Source: Owenia fusiformis (taxonomy: Eukaryota > Annelida > Polychaeta > Sabellida > Oweniidae). Taken from it: a DNA stretch of 64,000 nt. Under the pieces are notes generated by a model. The model had not been told where the DNA came from. It searched no databases and was given only the letters and a program-made list of their open reading frames with translations. Below, piece by piece: positions 33,960-45,689 of this stretch. Position 1 is the stretch's first letter; each line of letters begins with the position of its first letter. Position numbers and translations under genes: made by a program. The stretch lies in contig CAIIXF020000004.1 in NCBI GenBank assembly GCA_903813345.2, forward strand, positions 28,277,986-28,341,985. Reading direction: 5' to 3'.

Positions 33960-35268
33960 TTACAATGCATAAAAAACATAAGTCAAACAAGGACGGCAGA
34001 GTGGCTGAGGGTTGCAACACTTAGTTGCAACAGAAATGAACCTAGGAGATGGGGCAATCTCGTGAATCCTACCCACAAATGTCCCTACTGAAAAATTGTC
34101 ACTATGTACAGAGAATGCCTTGGTAGCATTCTGCACCTCCGGGGCTATCCAGTAGCACAGGTGATCGGCTGGTTTAGAGAACCTACTCGGCTCTGCTAGT
34201 GGACAGGCAATCCCAAAGTCGATAATGACGCCTGATGTAGAAGATGATAGAAGGTAGTTATTCAATTTGATATCATTGTGAAGGATTCCCAGACTGTGAA
34301 GAAATTCGAGTCCTGCTACCAAACATTTCAGCTGGGCTCGAGGGTCTATCTGTTGATAGGATGCTGGGTCACGCACAACATCCTCCATCGATGTGGCTGT
34401 AGCTCCAAGGTGTACACACTCACTTACTATTGTATAGGGTGGTCCATTGAGGTTTACTGCCAGGAGGGTTTGTATAGAATCCTGTTTGTTCAGCTGGGCA
34501 GCTGCCAGGTGTTGAAATTCTCAGATTGAAGATTCTCGGCTTGTAAGCTGCTTCACTGCAATACTTGTGCCATTCTGGAGACGTCTTTGGGTAACCACGC
34601 CAAATGAGATTTTTCCCAAAATACGTTCAAGGGAGGAAAGTTGCTCAGTCTGCTTCCACGTGATTCCGTTCACCTGCTTCAGTTCTGTGGGGATTTTGAA
34701 GGTAGCCTAACATAGTGTATAATCGGTCCATTTCTAGCTGTGTGGCGTGAAGAAGATCAGAGAGGTGCTTGATTTGCTTTTGTAGGTCGTTGACTTGCTG
34801 TGTTGATGGAGAGGTGAAATCTGTCTGGGATCCTGTGCTGGTGAATTCTATTTCTGTCTGGGTAGCGATTTCCGATATAGCAGGGCCTTGTCTTCTGGGT
34901 GGTGATTCGAGTCTTTCAATGATAGCTTGTATTGTCACACTGCATGACGGTTGTATATCCAAGTCATCAGTGTCTTTGTTGAAGGCTATAGGTGCTGACT
35001 GTGGGATTTCGGAAGAAACGCTCCTGTAGTAAACCCCGGAGTAGTAATACTTTCTCGGTATGTTCTTTGTCAATTTCCCGCCATTGACTAGCTTGGTTCC
35101 TGGGTAGAGTTCTTTGAGGCATCTTCCAAGCATTGTTCTTGATATCTTGAGTTTTGTCTGGCTTAACATATCATTGTAGACATCGCTGCTGTATACTCTT
35201 GTTTGAGTGTCTCCATCTTGGTCTGTGAGGTGACGTCCTAACCATGCCTTGAGTTGATTCTGTGCCAT
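33960..35268 (-). pseudogene. RFX-like winged helix plus protein kinase, intronless, broken
   Basis: From the ATG at 35268, the first 207 codons carry a winged-helix-like domain (about 5-80: LKAWLGRHL, SSDVYNDM, MLGRCLKELYPG, YYYSGVYYR), similar in layout to RFX DNA-binding domains. A Ser/Thr-rich linker and a short coiled coil (QQVNDLQKQIKHLSDLLHA) follow. A kinase then continues in another frame from about 34710: glycine loop ILGKISFGVV, ATP-binding Lys in IAVKQL, catalytic HNDIKLNN (HRD variant), IDFG, APE, SDNFSVG and a late Arg. Catalytic residues are kept, but a frame change lies near 34690 and an in-frame TGA at 34523-34521, where helix C begins. An unseen intron could explain the first but not the second. 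A TATA box, an open reading span and AATAAA fit a compact gene, retrocopy or element-borne gene. Confidence 0.65.
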
Positions 35269-35310
35269 GATGTGTTGATCAGTTGGATATGATTTTTATT
35301 CCAAAAATCA

Positions 35311-35322
35311 CCCTCTTATATA
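35311..35322 (-). promoter_or_regulatory. TATA box upstream of the RFX/kinase locus
   Basis: TATATAAGAGGG on the minus strand, 43 bases upstream of the ATG at 35268. This spacing gives a short 5' leader. Confidence 0.55.
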
Positions 35323-36049
35323 CTAAATTGTGGCAGGTATGTTTTCACACCTTAAAGAATCAAGGGTGTCACCCTCAGGAGATTACCAATGTTTGCCAGG
35401 AATAATCCCACATGGGTGACATCCAACAGTGAAGTAATCTTAAAGAACCTAGAAGTAAAAATGATTACAAAAACAAAAGTATGAAAATTAGTTTTGAACA
35501 GTTCCATGTTCTGGAATAAATATTTTGTGTGAAAATGCAGGAGTGTTCCTTCCAAAATTACCATTTGATATGAATCTACTATAAGCTACAATTTTAAAAT
35601 AAATTTGACAAGTCTGAAACACTGATCCATAATTTGTTTGCTTTCTTGGCCACTCATAAGATTCAGCTTAAGACATCTTGCTGCTTCACATTTAATTATT
35701 TTTTTGAGCATTTCAAAATTACACTTAAAAACTTACTGAACATGTTTTTTCAACACCAGATGACACATCAGGGTGTACAGGTTTTGAAAGCACTGGTTGT
35801 TGTTCCCTTCATGTTTTCTCTTTCTCCATTAGTTCTTTAATTGGGAATCTAATACCTTCCTCCTGGCCTACAAAAATTAAAAAAAATATCTTTCTATTAT
35901 ATCATGCGCATATATTATATTGTATTGTATTGTATTGCACCACAGTCTGTTTCTATTTTGCTTAACATATAAGTTGAATTCAATTTTTTGTGCACAAAAG
36001 TAGGAATTGATGGTATATCAAAAAAGGTGGATTCCCATTGAACTAACTA

Positions 36050-36433
36050 ACCAATAATATTGATGGCATGTCTCCCTTTTCTGGATACATATGCTGGCTC
36101 GTGCAGCGAAGGTCGGATTATTGGGATCAGTGTCCCATCCACAAGTCCAACAACATTTGGAATTCTGTGTCTATCATCAAAGAAACCCTCTCGAATTTCC
36201 TGACGTCTCGCGCCATTCGGCCAGTAAAGCTCTTCATCTACATGTCTTGAATTAAAATTTGATTGTTTCTTATATGTATCCAGTGATACATTTAAAGGGG
36301 CGACAAGGCCTGTACTTTTCTGAGCTAGCAGGGCAACATTTGACTTATACCTATATATATTTGGATATACAAAAGGGGTTTTTAGTTGATTTTTAAAGTT
36401 CTCTTTCTGACAAATAAATACAGACATGCTCAC
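36050..36433 (-). pseudogene. Harbinger (HARBI1-like) transposase exon
   Basis: The frame reads PNVVGLVDGTLIPIIRPSLH, then EPAYVSRKGRHAINI. This is the signature around the first catalytic Asp of PIF/Harbinger transposases (DDE_Tnp_4): '(V/I)DGTHI' followed by 'Y..RKG.H.+N'. A donor (G|GTTAGT) ends the segment at 36050. Upstream residues (YWPNGARRQEIREGFF) also fit the family. The exon with the second and third acidic residues was not found downstream on the minus strand, so this is a fragment. Harbinger elements also encode a Myb-like partner, which is not seen. Confidence 0.6.
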
Positions 36434-36449
36434 TCTTTTTATTAGTAGC

Positions 36450-38270
36450 CATCAGTAAAAGTGAAGTGTTATGTAGAAAGAACAATCATTGTCTTCCTTC
36501 ATCCTTCACAGTTTACATTGTACATCATCAACTTGCAGCCATAGATGGGGGTTGAAACTCCCTGTTAATACAGATTAATACAATTTATTCATCTTCAGCA
36601 TGAGGAGCATTTAGGCTAGGGCTATGGGAGGGTGTGCTGAAAGATATCATATATTTTGATCAGTGGGAAAAAGATATGGTATAGCAGGTGGTTTGGTTTG
36701 AATACATTGGTTGTGACATAAATAAGTAGACCAGATAGTGACATTGAGTGCTATGGTTTTGCACCACCTATAATTTTGACGCAATATTGGATTTGAAGTG
36801 GTCATAATACCTACCATCAAAATCTGGTCGATTTCCATTGAAATAATTCAGCTACACATTTTAAATTTTGACAAGTTGTGCACAACATATTGATTGTTAT
36901 ATAATAATTCTCATTGTCCTCCCTAATGGAGTTTTGAAGTTCTTAAAGAATTAGTTCAATGTCAAGTGTCAACTTATTCTGACCATAACCAAAGGCCCAG
37001 TCAGTGAATAATTACAATCCTCGGTGATATATTTTACAGTATATCATAGAATCTTGAATCTTGAGAATCAGGCGTCTGAGTATTTTTTGTCAAAGCATGT
37101 CTGTCTATGTTTTTTTTGTAGGCCTAAATTTGTCAAATGTGATTTACCTCTGCTGCTGTAGGTTGCATTGCTTCAACACATCTCTCAAAAGCATGCATGA
37201 GCCTGCGAAGAGTTGGGAAGGTTTTCCTCCTGAAAAATTGGGAGAAAAGTCTGCCCATATCCTTTAAATATTAAATGTAAAAACTTTCAGATCTTCTATC
37301 AATACTGTAATGAAAAATGCATGTAATAGCTATGTTTATGTTAATTTTCAGTTTATTCCAATTTTAGCAATTGTTAAATATAATCAATACGATTTGACTC
37401 AAAGAAAATGCAGCAAACTCCTCGAGTCGAGGTCGCCAAGTCAAAAAATGCCTGACCCTCTCATATATCTGTTGATTATCCCTGTTTATATTGTGTGTAC
37501 ATGTTAAGTAAGTTTGTTTGATGCACCATTTTAGGTGATGTAATACATACTTCTCTTCACTGTTCTTCTTGTTCACCTTCTTGTCCACTTTCACTTTCTT
37601 CAATCGCCTTAAACAGAAAAATATACAAAAATTGACACTTGTGCTTACATATTTGATTTGGTTCATTATCCCACTGATGGTTTGTAGTTGAAGGTGATTC
37701 AGTCCCCTCTGGTGATTCAGTCATGAAGACACTCGCATAAAAGGCGCAACTGCCCCCATATGGCTAATGTAACTAATAACTTTCGAGAAAATGTTAATGA
37801 AGTATAAAGCATCAATTGATTTATAAAAATAATCATTTATTGCATGAAATCCTGCAGAATAATATATTGGATTAAGGAATAAACGTTGATGGAGGTAGTG
37901 TAGGTTTTGGCAACAATCATAAATTCTGTATGCGTACTAGAATTTCCCGACATGGGCACGCTACTTGATATTGACTATTATTCACAAATTAGAATTGGTA
38001 TTTAGAAATAAGTCATGAGAAAAACATATACTTCTACACTGTTGCTCATAAATATGGAATATTAGATTTGGCAGCTCAGAATTCAATTTTTTTATAACAT
38101 ACAAAAAACTATCATGATTCTCAAAATATTTGGTGTTGGAATCATTCTCCCAGCTCCACCTTTTTTGCACTATATTCAACTTTTAATTTTTTGGGAATGC
38201 TTAATTTTGTTTGTTTATAGAAAAACATAGTACCTTGTTTTTCATTTTTGTTAAGAATTATACTAACTTC
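36450..38270. other. no gene recognised
   Basis: Short frames on both strands without splice sites or motifs. Confidence 0.3.
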
Positions 38271-38387
38271 AAATTACAAAAGGGCCATTAATCTCACATT
38301 TTGATGATTGATGTTTCTAACGCCTGTTAACAATTGTGTGACACAGCATACACATCCAGTGCTTTTCTGAACTGGATCTAGCATTGT

Positions 38388-38492
38388 CTTTGTCATGTCA
38401 GTCTTGGTCACATCAGTCTGAGTCATGTCAGTCATCACATAAGCCTTGCTCCTCTCTGTCACACCAGACTTAGTCAAATCTGTCTTTGTCAC
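38388..38492. repeat. 15-bp-type minisatellite
   Basis: Imperfect repeats of gtcatgtcagtcttg/gtcacatcagtctga. The minus frame reads MTxTDVTKTDMTKT. Low complexity, not taken as a gene. Confidence 0.6.
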
Positions 38493-38818
38493 AAGAGTCT
38501 TGGCTAGAAGAAACTCTCTAGCAAGAGAGTTGAAGGTTGACTTACTTTTCTAGATACGGTATCAGCAAACATGATAGGTCATATAGGTACTTCTTGGAGC
38601 AGAACCTGTCCAGGTTTATTTTAAAATGCCTAAATTGTTCTTTATAAAAATCAATATTCCCAGTTTTCCATTCTTTCCCTTCCACCCTTCCACCCTATTA
38701 TAATTGAGTCCCTCCTTCCCATGGCCTTGCCGTCCTCACTGCTTATCTTATCCTTGCTTAATAGTAGATTTGTTACGGTCTGTGGTGGTATCAAATATAG
38801 TGTGATGTATGTCTGTTG

Positions 38819-39337
38819 ACACTATGCTGCAGTGATGTTTTCCTTCACTGTTCTCTTCAGCTTCTTTTTGATCAAGTATATCATTATTGCCATCAAAAAT
38901 AAAACAATTGTGACTGTGATCATTGAAATAATGATTAGAATTTCTATATAACCCTTCTCTAAATCATTTTCGTTAAAATTCTGATTCTCCACAGTGTCTA
39001 AAATGTTTTGAACAGTCGTTTTTGTCTTGCTGTAGTCTTTGGTGTATGGATGGATCTTCTATTGATTGAGTACTATTAAATTTCACTGCACGTTTATCGT
39101 TATAGGATTGTTCCAATATATCTCTAACCATATATTTGTGTCATGTTTGTGTTGTAGTACACTCACATATAACTCTCCAGTCCTTGTATAACATGACACA
39201 TCCCACCATTTCTCACTTTCTTTTATATACTTAACATTCTCTTCTTGTAGTTGTTGTTTTGCTAATATATTTGTTGCCACAGTGATGGTCAAGTCTTTTG
39301 CAACATATCGATCCAACCACACGCCATTATCTACCAT
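38819..39337 (-). pseudogene. type I membrane protein, C-terminal part, copy 1
   Basis: The membrane-proximal ectodomain reads WLDRYVAKDLTITVATNILA and ...WWDVSCYTRTGELYVSVLQH (39337-39083). A frame shift later, a clear transmembrane helix (about 23 residues ending VLFLMAIMIYLI) is followed by a basic tail KKKLKRTVKENITAA and a stop near 38824. The ectodomain frame stops at 39083. Comparison with copy 2 suggests that copy 1 lacks two bases near 39013. Overall architecture is extracellular domain, one membrane pass and a short basic tail. Family not recognised. Probably a decayed member of a tandem family. Confidence 0.5.
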
Positions 39338-39692
39338 GTCACTCCATTTGTTTGTTTTTTTTGTCCATTAAACCAAGCACAACCACCTAAGATTTATTGT
39401 TGGAGTGTTCAGTGTGATGATGTCTAACACATTCATTATTCCATGCATAAAAGTATGACAATTTATTACTCAGTAGTCATTTAACAATGCGTTCAAATTT
39501 ATGCTCATTCAATAATGTGTTCTTCAGCATTTATTAGATAGGTAACTTCTTTAACTGAGACATTTTATGAAAGATATTAAAACCACTGTCACAGTATACC
39601 ATTGGACCATCAGTGTTTGTAAAAAATGCTAAGCTTTAGTTGTTGCACTCCTACAGTTTTGCCCCTGTTTTTAAGTTATTTAATAGTATTGT

Positions 39693-39840
39693 TCATTGTA
39701 AAGTTTTCCCAGTGCCTGCTTGGCCACATACAACTGTATTGTGGCCATTTAAAGTCAAACAACTGCCATTTCCTGAATATGATCCATATTTGGATAAATT
39801 TGCAGAATGACAACACTTGTAGCAGACGATTATTTGTAAC
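39693..39840 (-). pseudogene. P-loop (Walker A) ATPase remnant
   Basis: A short minus frame contains NTVVCGQAGTGKT: a beta-strand of hydrophobics followed by GxxGxGKT, a canonical Walker A nucleotide-binding loop. It then stops (TGA at 39695-39693). Helicases such as PIF1, AAA+ and NACHT proteins share this motif, so the family cannot be named. No Walker B or other motif follows. Confidence 0.35.
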
Positions 39841-40059
39841 TTCATAATCATTTAGGCGCCACCACTGTGACAACAAAAAAAGGAATTTTATCTTCCTCAT
39901 TGCCCCTTTATTTTAAATAGGTAACTGTCTTTACAAAGTTCTGCTTGTTATAACATCTTTATGGCTTCTTGTCTTTGCCTGGTTGAGCCATCCCCCTGAA
40001 AGTAGATAAATAAAAGCTCATGAAGCAAATGTAAGCTCTGATTAGGGAGGAGGGTGGGA

Positions 40060-40170
40060 CATTTCAATGCTGAGTATTTTATTACGCTCATGAAATTGTA
40101 ATTTCAGAGCGTTGCTCTTATGAAATTCATAAATTTCATATCGCTTATAAAATACTCATCATTGAAATCG
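40060..40170. repeat. palindromic element
   Basis: tttcaatgctgagtatttta (about 40065) is inverted at about 40150-40170 (taaaatactcatcattgaaa). Inner words (ctcatgaaattgtaatttc) are also mirrored. Confidence 0.6.
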
Positions 40171-40897
40171 CCTGTTCAAAGCTAGAGTTTTCGTGATACA
40201 CATTGTCGGGCTGCAGCTATCAGTTTTTCTGGATTTAACAAATGCACCCTAAAAGGACCCATCTATCAGCAATAGCTGCATTGTTTTCCCTTATGATTTT
40301 GCTAGCAGCCTTATTTACTGCTTCTTGCCACTTGTAATCTTTTCAGATTTAAACATCACTACTTTTGATTCTAGCCTTTTCAAACTGTCATCATGCAAAA
40401 AGACAGATATTTATTCCAGCAAACAATGGAATGTATCACAATAATATTTCAAATCATGTTTATATAAATTGTAACTTGATTTACAGTACCAACATGCAAT
40501 AGAATTTCCTAATATTGTAATGATATGGTCATTCTGTGAAACAATTGTATTTCCAAAATCTAACCTGTATTTTACTGATCAAAATGATTATTGGATAGTC
40601 TATATTTATTTAAGGTAAAATATAGAATGGAATGTATCCAGTGATTTTGTATTGTAGATCTAAAATGTTTAAACTGACTAAAATCTTCCAGGGTTAAGCT
40701 GTTGTCAGGCATCAGAGTGTTAAGTAGTAATCAGATTTCAAAGGGTTAATTTGTTATCCTGAAATAATAATTGACAAAGTCCATACTTGCCTCTACAATT
40801 TGAACATTCAAGCTTGTTGCTTTGAGCTCTCTTGTTAGTTCATCTTTGCTAACCTCACTGACTACAATATAGGATATGCTTCCACAGGGGCCTATGA

Positions 40898-41080
40898 TTG
40901 ATAGGTGAACCAAGTAAGCTGGAATCTGAAGTGGAAGGGATGGAAGTGTTGACAGTTGGAGGGCTGAAAGAAGGAGTGGAAGGATTGGCCAAAGAGGTGG
41001 ATGGGTTGGCAGAAATAGTGGTAGAGGTAGTAGTGGATTGGTTGGTAGTGGTAGAGGTGGTAGTAATAGATCTTCGCCAA
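40898..41080. repeat. low-complexity ggtagt/ggtggt region
   Basis: Purine-rich on the plus strand. Minus-frame reading gives Ser/Thr/Pro runs (TTTSTTTNQSTTTSTT). All three minus frames stay open because of composition, so no gene is called. Confidence 0.5.
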
Positions 41081-41305
41081 AGTAATTTCATTTAGAACCT
41101 ACATGTCCACGTTTATCTTCTGCAAAGAAAGAGTAAAGAAAGTCTATGTATATAATCTGCAACAAGACACTGGGTGAACAGAATCTCACACTTGAATAGA
41201 ATACAGTTTTTGGGACAGAACATCCAAAATGGCCAGCATAACATTTACCCAGACTGCCTAAAAACTAATCAGTTCTAAACTCTCATCCATAGAAACCTCT
41301 CTAAA

Positions 41306-41880
41306 ATGTAGTTCTTATTTCAAGCTAGCAGTAATGTTGTAAAATAATTTAAAATCGTAGAATTCAAAACAATTCTGCTCTATAGGCTAGTAAATTAGAA
41401 AAATGTCAAAACATTCATATAATTTTTGTTGTTGATTTTTCATACAGAAGGCTCCTTTGAAGCAGAAAAGCACAATGCAGGCTGTATACTAGCACCAGTA
41501 TTTTTAATGGGATAATGTTTTTGTATCAAAATAGAGTTAATTATCCAACAATGATTTTTGTATTTGTCCTGCTACCTTCTAACTTTTTCTCAATCTCTCT
41601 CCTTGTACGATTGTTGCATGCAAGGTGTACTGGGAATGCGAAGTATGCAATATATATATATATATATTTATAATAACTTATTGCTTTTGACCCCCCTATG
41701 TTGATAAAAATGTTTTTGTTTGAATTAGAAATATGTGGCAAACCAATCATGAAAGAATCTGTATCTTTAGAAAAAAAGAGGACATCTTTTTCCTCACACC
41801 TTGAAGCATGAAACCAAATTCTTGTGTCCCCTTCATCTATATTGCATGCGAAAAAAAATCATTTTTGGAAATATTACCTT
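41306..41880. repeat. dispersed repeat R3, copy 1
   Basis: About 550 bp closely similar to 51170-51722 (for example ttcaagctagcagtaatgtt, cagaaggctcctttg, tatgtggcaaaccaatcatg). Both copies keep a minus frame reading MIGLPHISNSN then AFPVHLACNN, which hints that the repeat derives from a coding sequence. Confidence 0.8.
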
Positions 41881-42269
41881 TTAAACAGGAAGCACAATCA
41901 GTGGGGTCTGAAAAACAACCTGAAACAAGTCAATGGATCTTTGTATCTTGACTGATTGATTCAGTAATATCACATAGCACTGTTTTTTCACAACATTCTT
42001 CTCTGGAGGTATGAGTTGCGCCCTTTCTTGAGACTCCAATATAACGTCTACATGTTTATATGTTTTCAATGTATTGGGATCTCCCTCATTAAATTAAGAC
42101 AATTAAGGTAATAACCAAACTACAACAAAGATGTGTGCTCTTTTTTTAATTAACATTTTTTGAACCTTTGTAATATTTTTCTTGTTTTGATGTACATCTG
42201 CTAGAAATGCATTTTGACATATTTGCTCTTTTTATTTTTTTACTTTGGCTTATCTTTTGGGTTATCTTT

Positions 42270-42795
42270 GGCTCTATGCTGCAGTGATGTTTTCTTTTAC
42301 TGTTCTCTTGAGCTTCTTTTTGATTAAGTACACCATTATTGCCATCAATAATAAAAAAATCACTGTGATCGTTGAAATAATGATTTAAATTTTATATCAC
42401 CCTTCTCAAAATCATATTTGTTAGAATCCTGATTCTCCAGTGTCTAAAATGTTTTGAACAGAGTCGTATTTTTCTTGCTGTAGTCTTAGGTGCATGGATG
42501 GATCTTCTATTGATTGAGAACTATTAAATTTTAATGCTAGTTAACTGTAATATAATTGTTCTGATATATCTCTAACCATACATTTATGTCATGTATGTGT
42601 TGTAGTACACTCACATGTAACTCTTTCCAGTCCTAGTATAACATGACACATCATTTTTTAAATAATATGTCTGTTTCTCACTTTCTTTCATATGCTTAAC
42701 ATTCTCTTCTGGTAGTTGTTGTTTTGCTAATATGTTTGTTGCCATAGTGATGGTCAAGCCTTTGGCAACATATTGATGCATCCACACTCAGATGC
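42270..42795 (-). pseudogene. type I membrane protein, copy 2
   Basis: Paralogue of 38819-39337 in the same orientation, about 3.45 kb away. It keeps the ectodomain motif (YVAKGLTITMATNILAKQQL), the NSSQSIEDPSMHLRLQQEKY stalk and the basic tail. It has a frame change in CYTRTGKSYM and a stop just before the membrane helix. Where copy 1 is shifted, copy 2 is in frame (DSVQNILDT), so their lesions differ. Confidence 0.5.
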
Positions 42796-42895
42796 ATACA
42801 AAGGTAAGGAGCTCAAATAGATCATTCGTGAAAGAGTTGGGATCACACTTCATCATTTCTGAGCAGTAATGACATTTTAGGTAGTTTTGGGATTA

Positions 42896-42975
42896 TTGGC
42901 GGTCTGGATGGGAATTGAACCACGGCTGTAGCATGCATCACAGGTAATATACTACTAGCTAGTAAAGAGATCTGA
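42896..42975 (-). repeat. tRNA-derived SINE-like fragment
   Basis: The minus strand contains a B-box-like GTGGTTCAATTCCCATCC, preceded at a suitable distance by a weak A-box-like stretch (TAGCTAGTAGT). No cloverleaf can be closed, so it is not called a tRNA. SINE origin is an inference. Confidence 0.3.
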
Positions 42976-43519
42976 CAATAATGTTTGCCCCTCTAAACTG
43001 AAATTACAAGAATGATTGTATCATACCTTAAAAACAACAAATAACAAGTTCAAGCTCATTACTATATTGTTCAATCAGACATCAAAACAAGCTTTGCATT
43101 TCGACAATGTCCATGTTTGCTATAGGCCTGATACATATATTTGCTTGCCAAAGTTGATGGTATGACCCAGCAATGTGCACTCCCCCTGATACAAGTGCGA
43201 CTCTATTGTAGATTTTTTTACTACTTCCATACGTAGAAGGAGTCCTATGAAGGCCCACATCTCATCAATCAATATTAATCACTGATTATTATTATGTACT
43301 TATTTTAAGCTGTTTGTCCAGTGTTATGTTAACATAATAACTGAATTTAAACATAACTTTTTTATGTTTTTGACCTGATCTAAAGGGAACTGAACACATT
43401 GAAAAGGCAAAATCAGATGTCTACATTTTTTATTAAAGCTTTAACTTCTGCTTTTGCACATAGCACTTTTTGGTAGTTTTGGATTTTTCCTTTGAGGCTG
43501 CTTTTTTATGGTAGCGGTG

Positions 43520-44335
43520 CAGCCCCCGGGGCACTTTACATTGAATCCTCTTGCCCGCATAAAAGAACCCCATCAACAAGATTTATTTTGCAGAATGGCA
43601 AAATGTAATTTGGAGTACCTATCGTCCATCTGTCCCGGATTTCGCCAGCGGCGCCAAAGTCTGTCAGCTAAAAGATTTGCACATACCCATTAATATTTAA
43701 TATATTATTTCATGTTTCTTTCTGCAAGCTAGTGATGGTTATAAAAACATTCATGCAAAAGAAACAGATTATTGGATTTAAAATATTGATGTTACTTTTT
43801 GTTTGTGTAATAAACCATCTCTTATTTATATATATGATACTTACTTTGAAAATCTGTCTTTTTCTAGTTTTGTCACTAAAGACAAGTATGTTCTATTGCT
43901 TTACATCACAGTGAATGATGCCATTGCTGTGTACTTCCTCTATTGCCATGACAATGCCGAGCCCCATCATAGTTACTAATCTGAGTCTAAGCCCACCAGT
44001 AATATCATGTCTCTCAAAAAAGTGAAATCATCAGAGAAGGCCCTAAAAATACAAATGTATAATGTGGAAGTGTTGTAACCTCATGCAAATCTAAATTTGA
44101 TTTTTTTCACTAGTTCGTTCATGTTAGCTGTGACAAAATGAAAAATGATATTTGCCAACCATTTCATTCATTATGCATGATTTTCCATGAAACAACAAAT
44201 ATGATTAATAAATGTATTTTCATTTTATACTTACAGTTCCATTGAAATTGTGAACCTCTCCATAGAGACTTCCAGAACTGTAGGTATGAAAAGACTTACA
44301 ATTCTCCTCATCATTTCACCTTCCCGTCTGGCATC
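43520..44335 (-). pseudogene. protein kinase pseudogene, three exons visible
   Basis: Exon 44335..44235 (acceptor TTTCAG, donor CT|GTAAGT) encodes helix C through the hinge (DARREGEMMRRIV then RFTISMEL). Exon 44042..43845 (TTTTTAG, GTAAGT) encodes SDDFTFL, then LRLRLVTMMGLGIVMAIEEV, then the catalytic loop IIHCDVKQ...NILV. Exon 43667..about 43520 (TTTTAG) encodes LTDFGAAGEIRDRWTIGTPN, the activation segment. Damage: a one-base shift at the A run 44016-44021 (plus strand), a TAG inside the catalytic loop (43895-43893) and loss of the APE region. The glycine-loop exon was not found. The HCD replaces HRD but keeps the Asp. A former serine/threonine-type kinase, subfamily unclear. Confidence 0.65.
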
Positions 44336-44482
44336 CTGAAACACATAATATAAAAATCGTGTGTGTATACAACCCATAATAATGTCCATATTTCATTGGA
44401 TTTAAGATAGCTGTTTGCAGCAGGAGTTATGATCTGATGCCAAAAAACTTCTTAAATAGCAGTGTTTATCAATATTAGGATG

Positions 44483-44722
44483 CTATTGAGGATGACATAT
44501 CAATTTTGGAATGTCATTCATTAGTTTAATATTGTATAATGTAGCACAGTTGTCACAGAAGAGCCGATGGCCCTTGTCTAGAAATGGATCCATCATCGAC
44601 ATCACAAGTCTGTGTGTCAATGAACAATCCTGGTCCCGATCCTGGTCTACAGTTTTACCTCCATAGATTTTAAATGATGAGCAATAGCCATTACTGCCAT
44701 CACATACTTTGTAGTTTATCTG
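44483..44722 (-). pseudogene. piggyBac transposase, distal half
   Basis: The frame reads KVCDGSNGYCSSFKIYGGK, then LVMSMMDPFLDKGHRLFCDN. This is the piggyBac (PGBD/DDE_Tnp_1_7) core. The first segment holds the Asp before 'SGY', and 'GHRLF.DN' holds the next catalytic Asp. It stops at 44483. It is the continuation of the 48594-48478 fragment, separated from it by the foldback element at 44738-48464. Confidence 0.65.
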
Positions 44723-45689
44723 GGTTATATGTCTTTATACTCCAGTAAAAACACGAAAAATAAATGAAAAAATTGCAATACTTATTAAACCTAGTGCAAC
44801 AAATGCATATTGATGAGTTTAAAGACATATCAAAAATCTAGAAAAATCTAAGTAGTGGAAGACATGTAAAAATCACTATTTGTACCCCCTGGTCTTATTT
44901 TATGAGGGGGTAGTGTGATAAGCATTTATATCTTCTGTTGGGTGCCTCCAATCACATTCAAATTTTCAGGGATTATGCATCCATATATAGTTAGTTGTCA
45001 TGAAAAGACTGATCTTGATTGGTCAATTGGTTACCATGGCAACATAACTTAATTGCAAAATATTGTAAATATTAAGGATAAATCTACCGTTTCCCTACAA
45101 ACAGATCGTAGTTTGTCATTTTTAATTTTACAAAATGAACAAAAAGTTGAGCGTAATACATATTGAAGGAGTTTACAACAAGATAACATGATAAATAGGT
45201 TAATAGGATGACATATTTGGCTCATGTTTGATAATTACTGCTCAATTTACCACAAAGTGGGCGTGGCACTTTTTGTTATTACAATTCCAAATAATTTCAT
45301 GTTGACAGAATCATATTTACAACGGTCATTAATACATTTGTAATTATCTGGAATGGTGAGTCCAAATATCTTTTGTCAATAATTGGTTGCCATAGTAACA
45401 CAACATATTGTATGTGAATCGTGGGTAGAGGTCATTTCAGGCAATCCTTGTTAATCTTAATTGTTTATTACATTCATCCTTAAGAACTGTTTTAGTGTAT
45501 GATCTTTTTTAACAAATACAAGTTTGGATAATTGATATGTGTTTGCTATGGTAACACAACTAATAATGCTGTTTGTTGAAATACTGCTCTGTTTGTCTGT
45601 CTGTCCGCCTGTCTGTCTAAGCATTTCCTGACCTATTAATTAATCACAGATTGGTGTTAAATGTGACAAAATGGTGATTCTTGACATCT

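Noticed and set aside
40855-41095. Ser/Thr/Pro-rich minus frames and Val/Glu-rich plus frame
   Set aside because: All frames are open because of the low-complexity ggtagt repeat. Not evidence for a gene.
42896-42975. tRNA gene on the minus strand
   Set aside because: A B-box-like sequence is present, but no acceptor stem or anticodon arm can be folded. Kept only as a SINE-like fragment.
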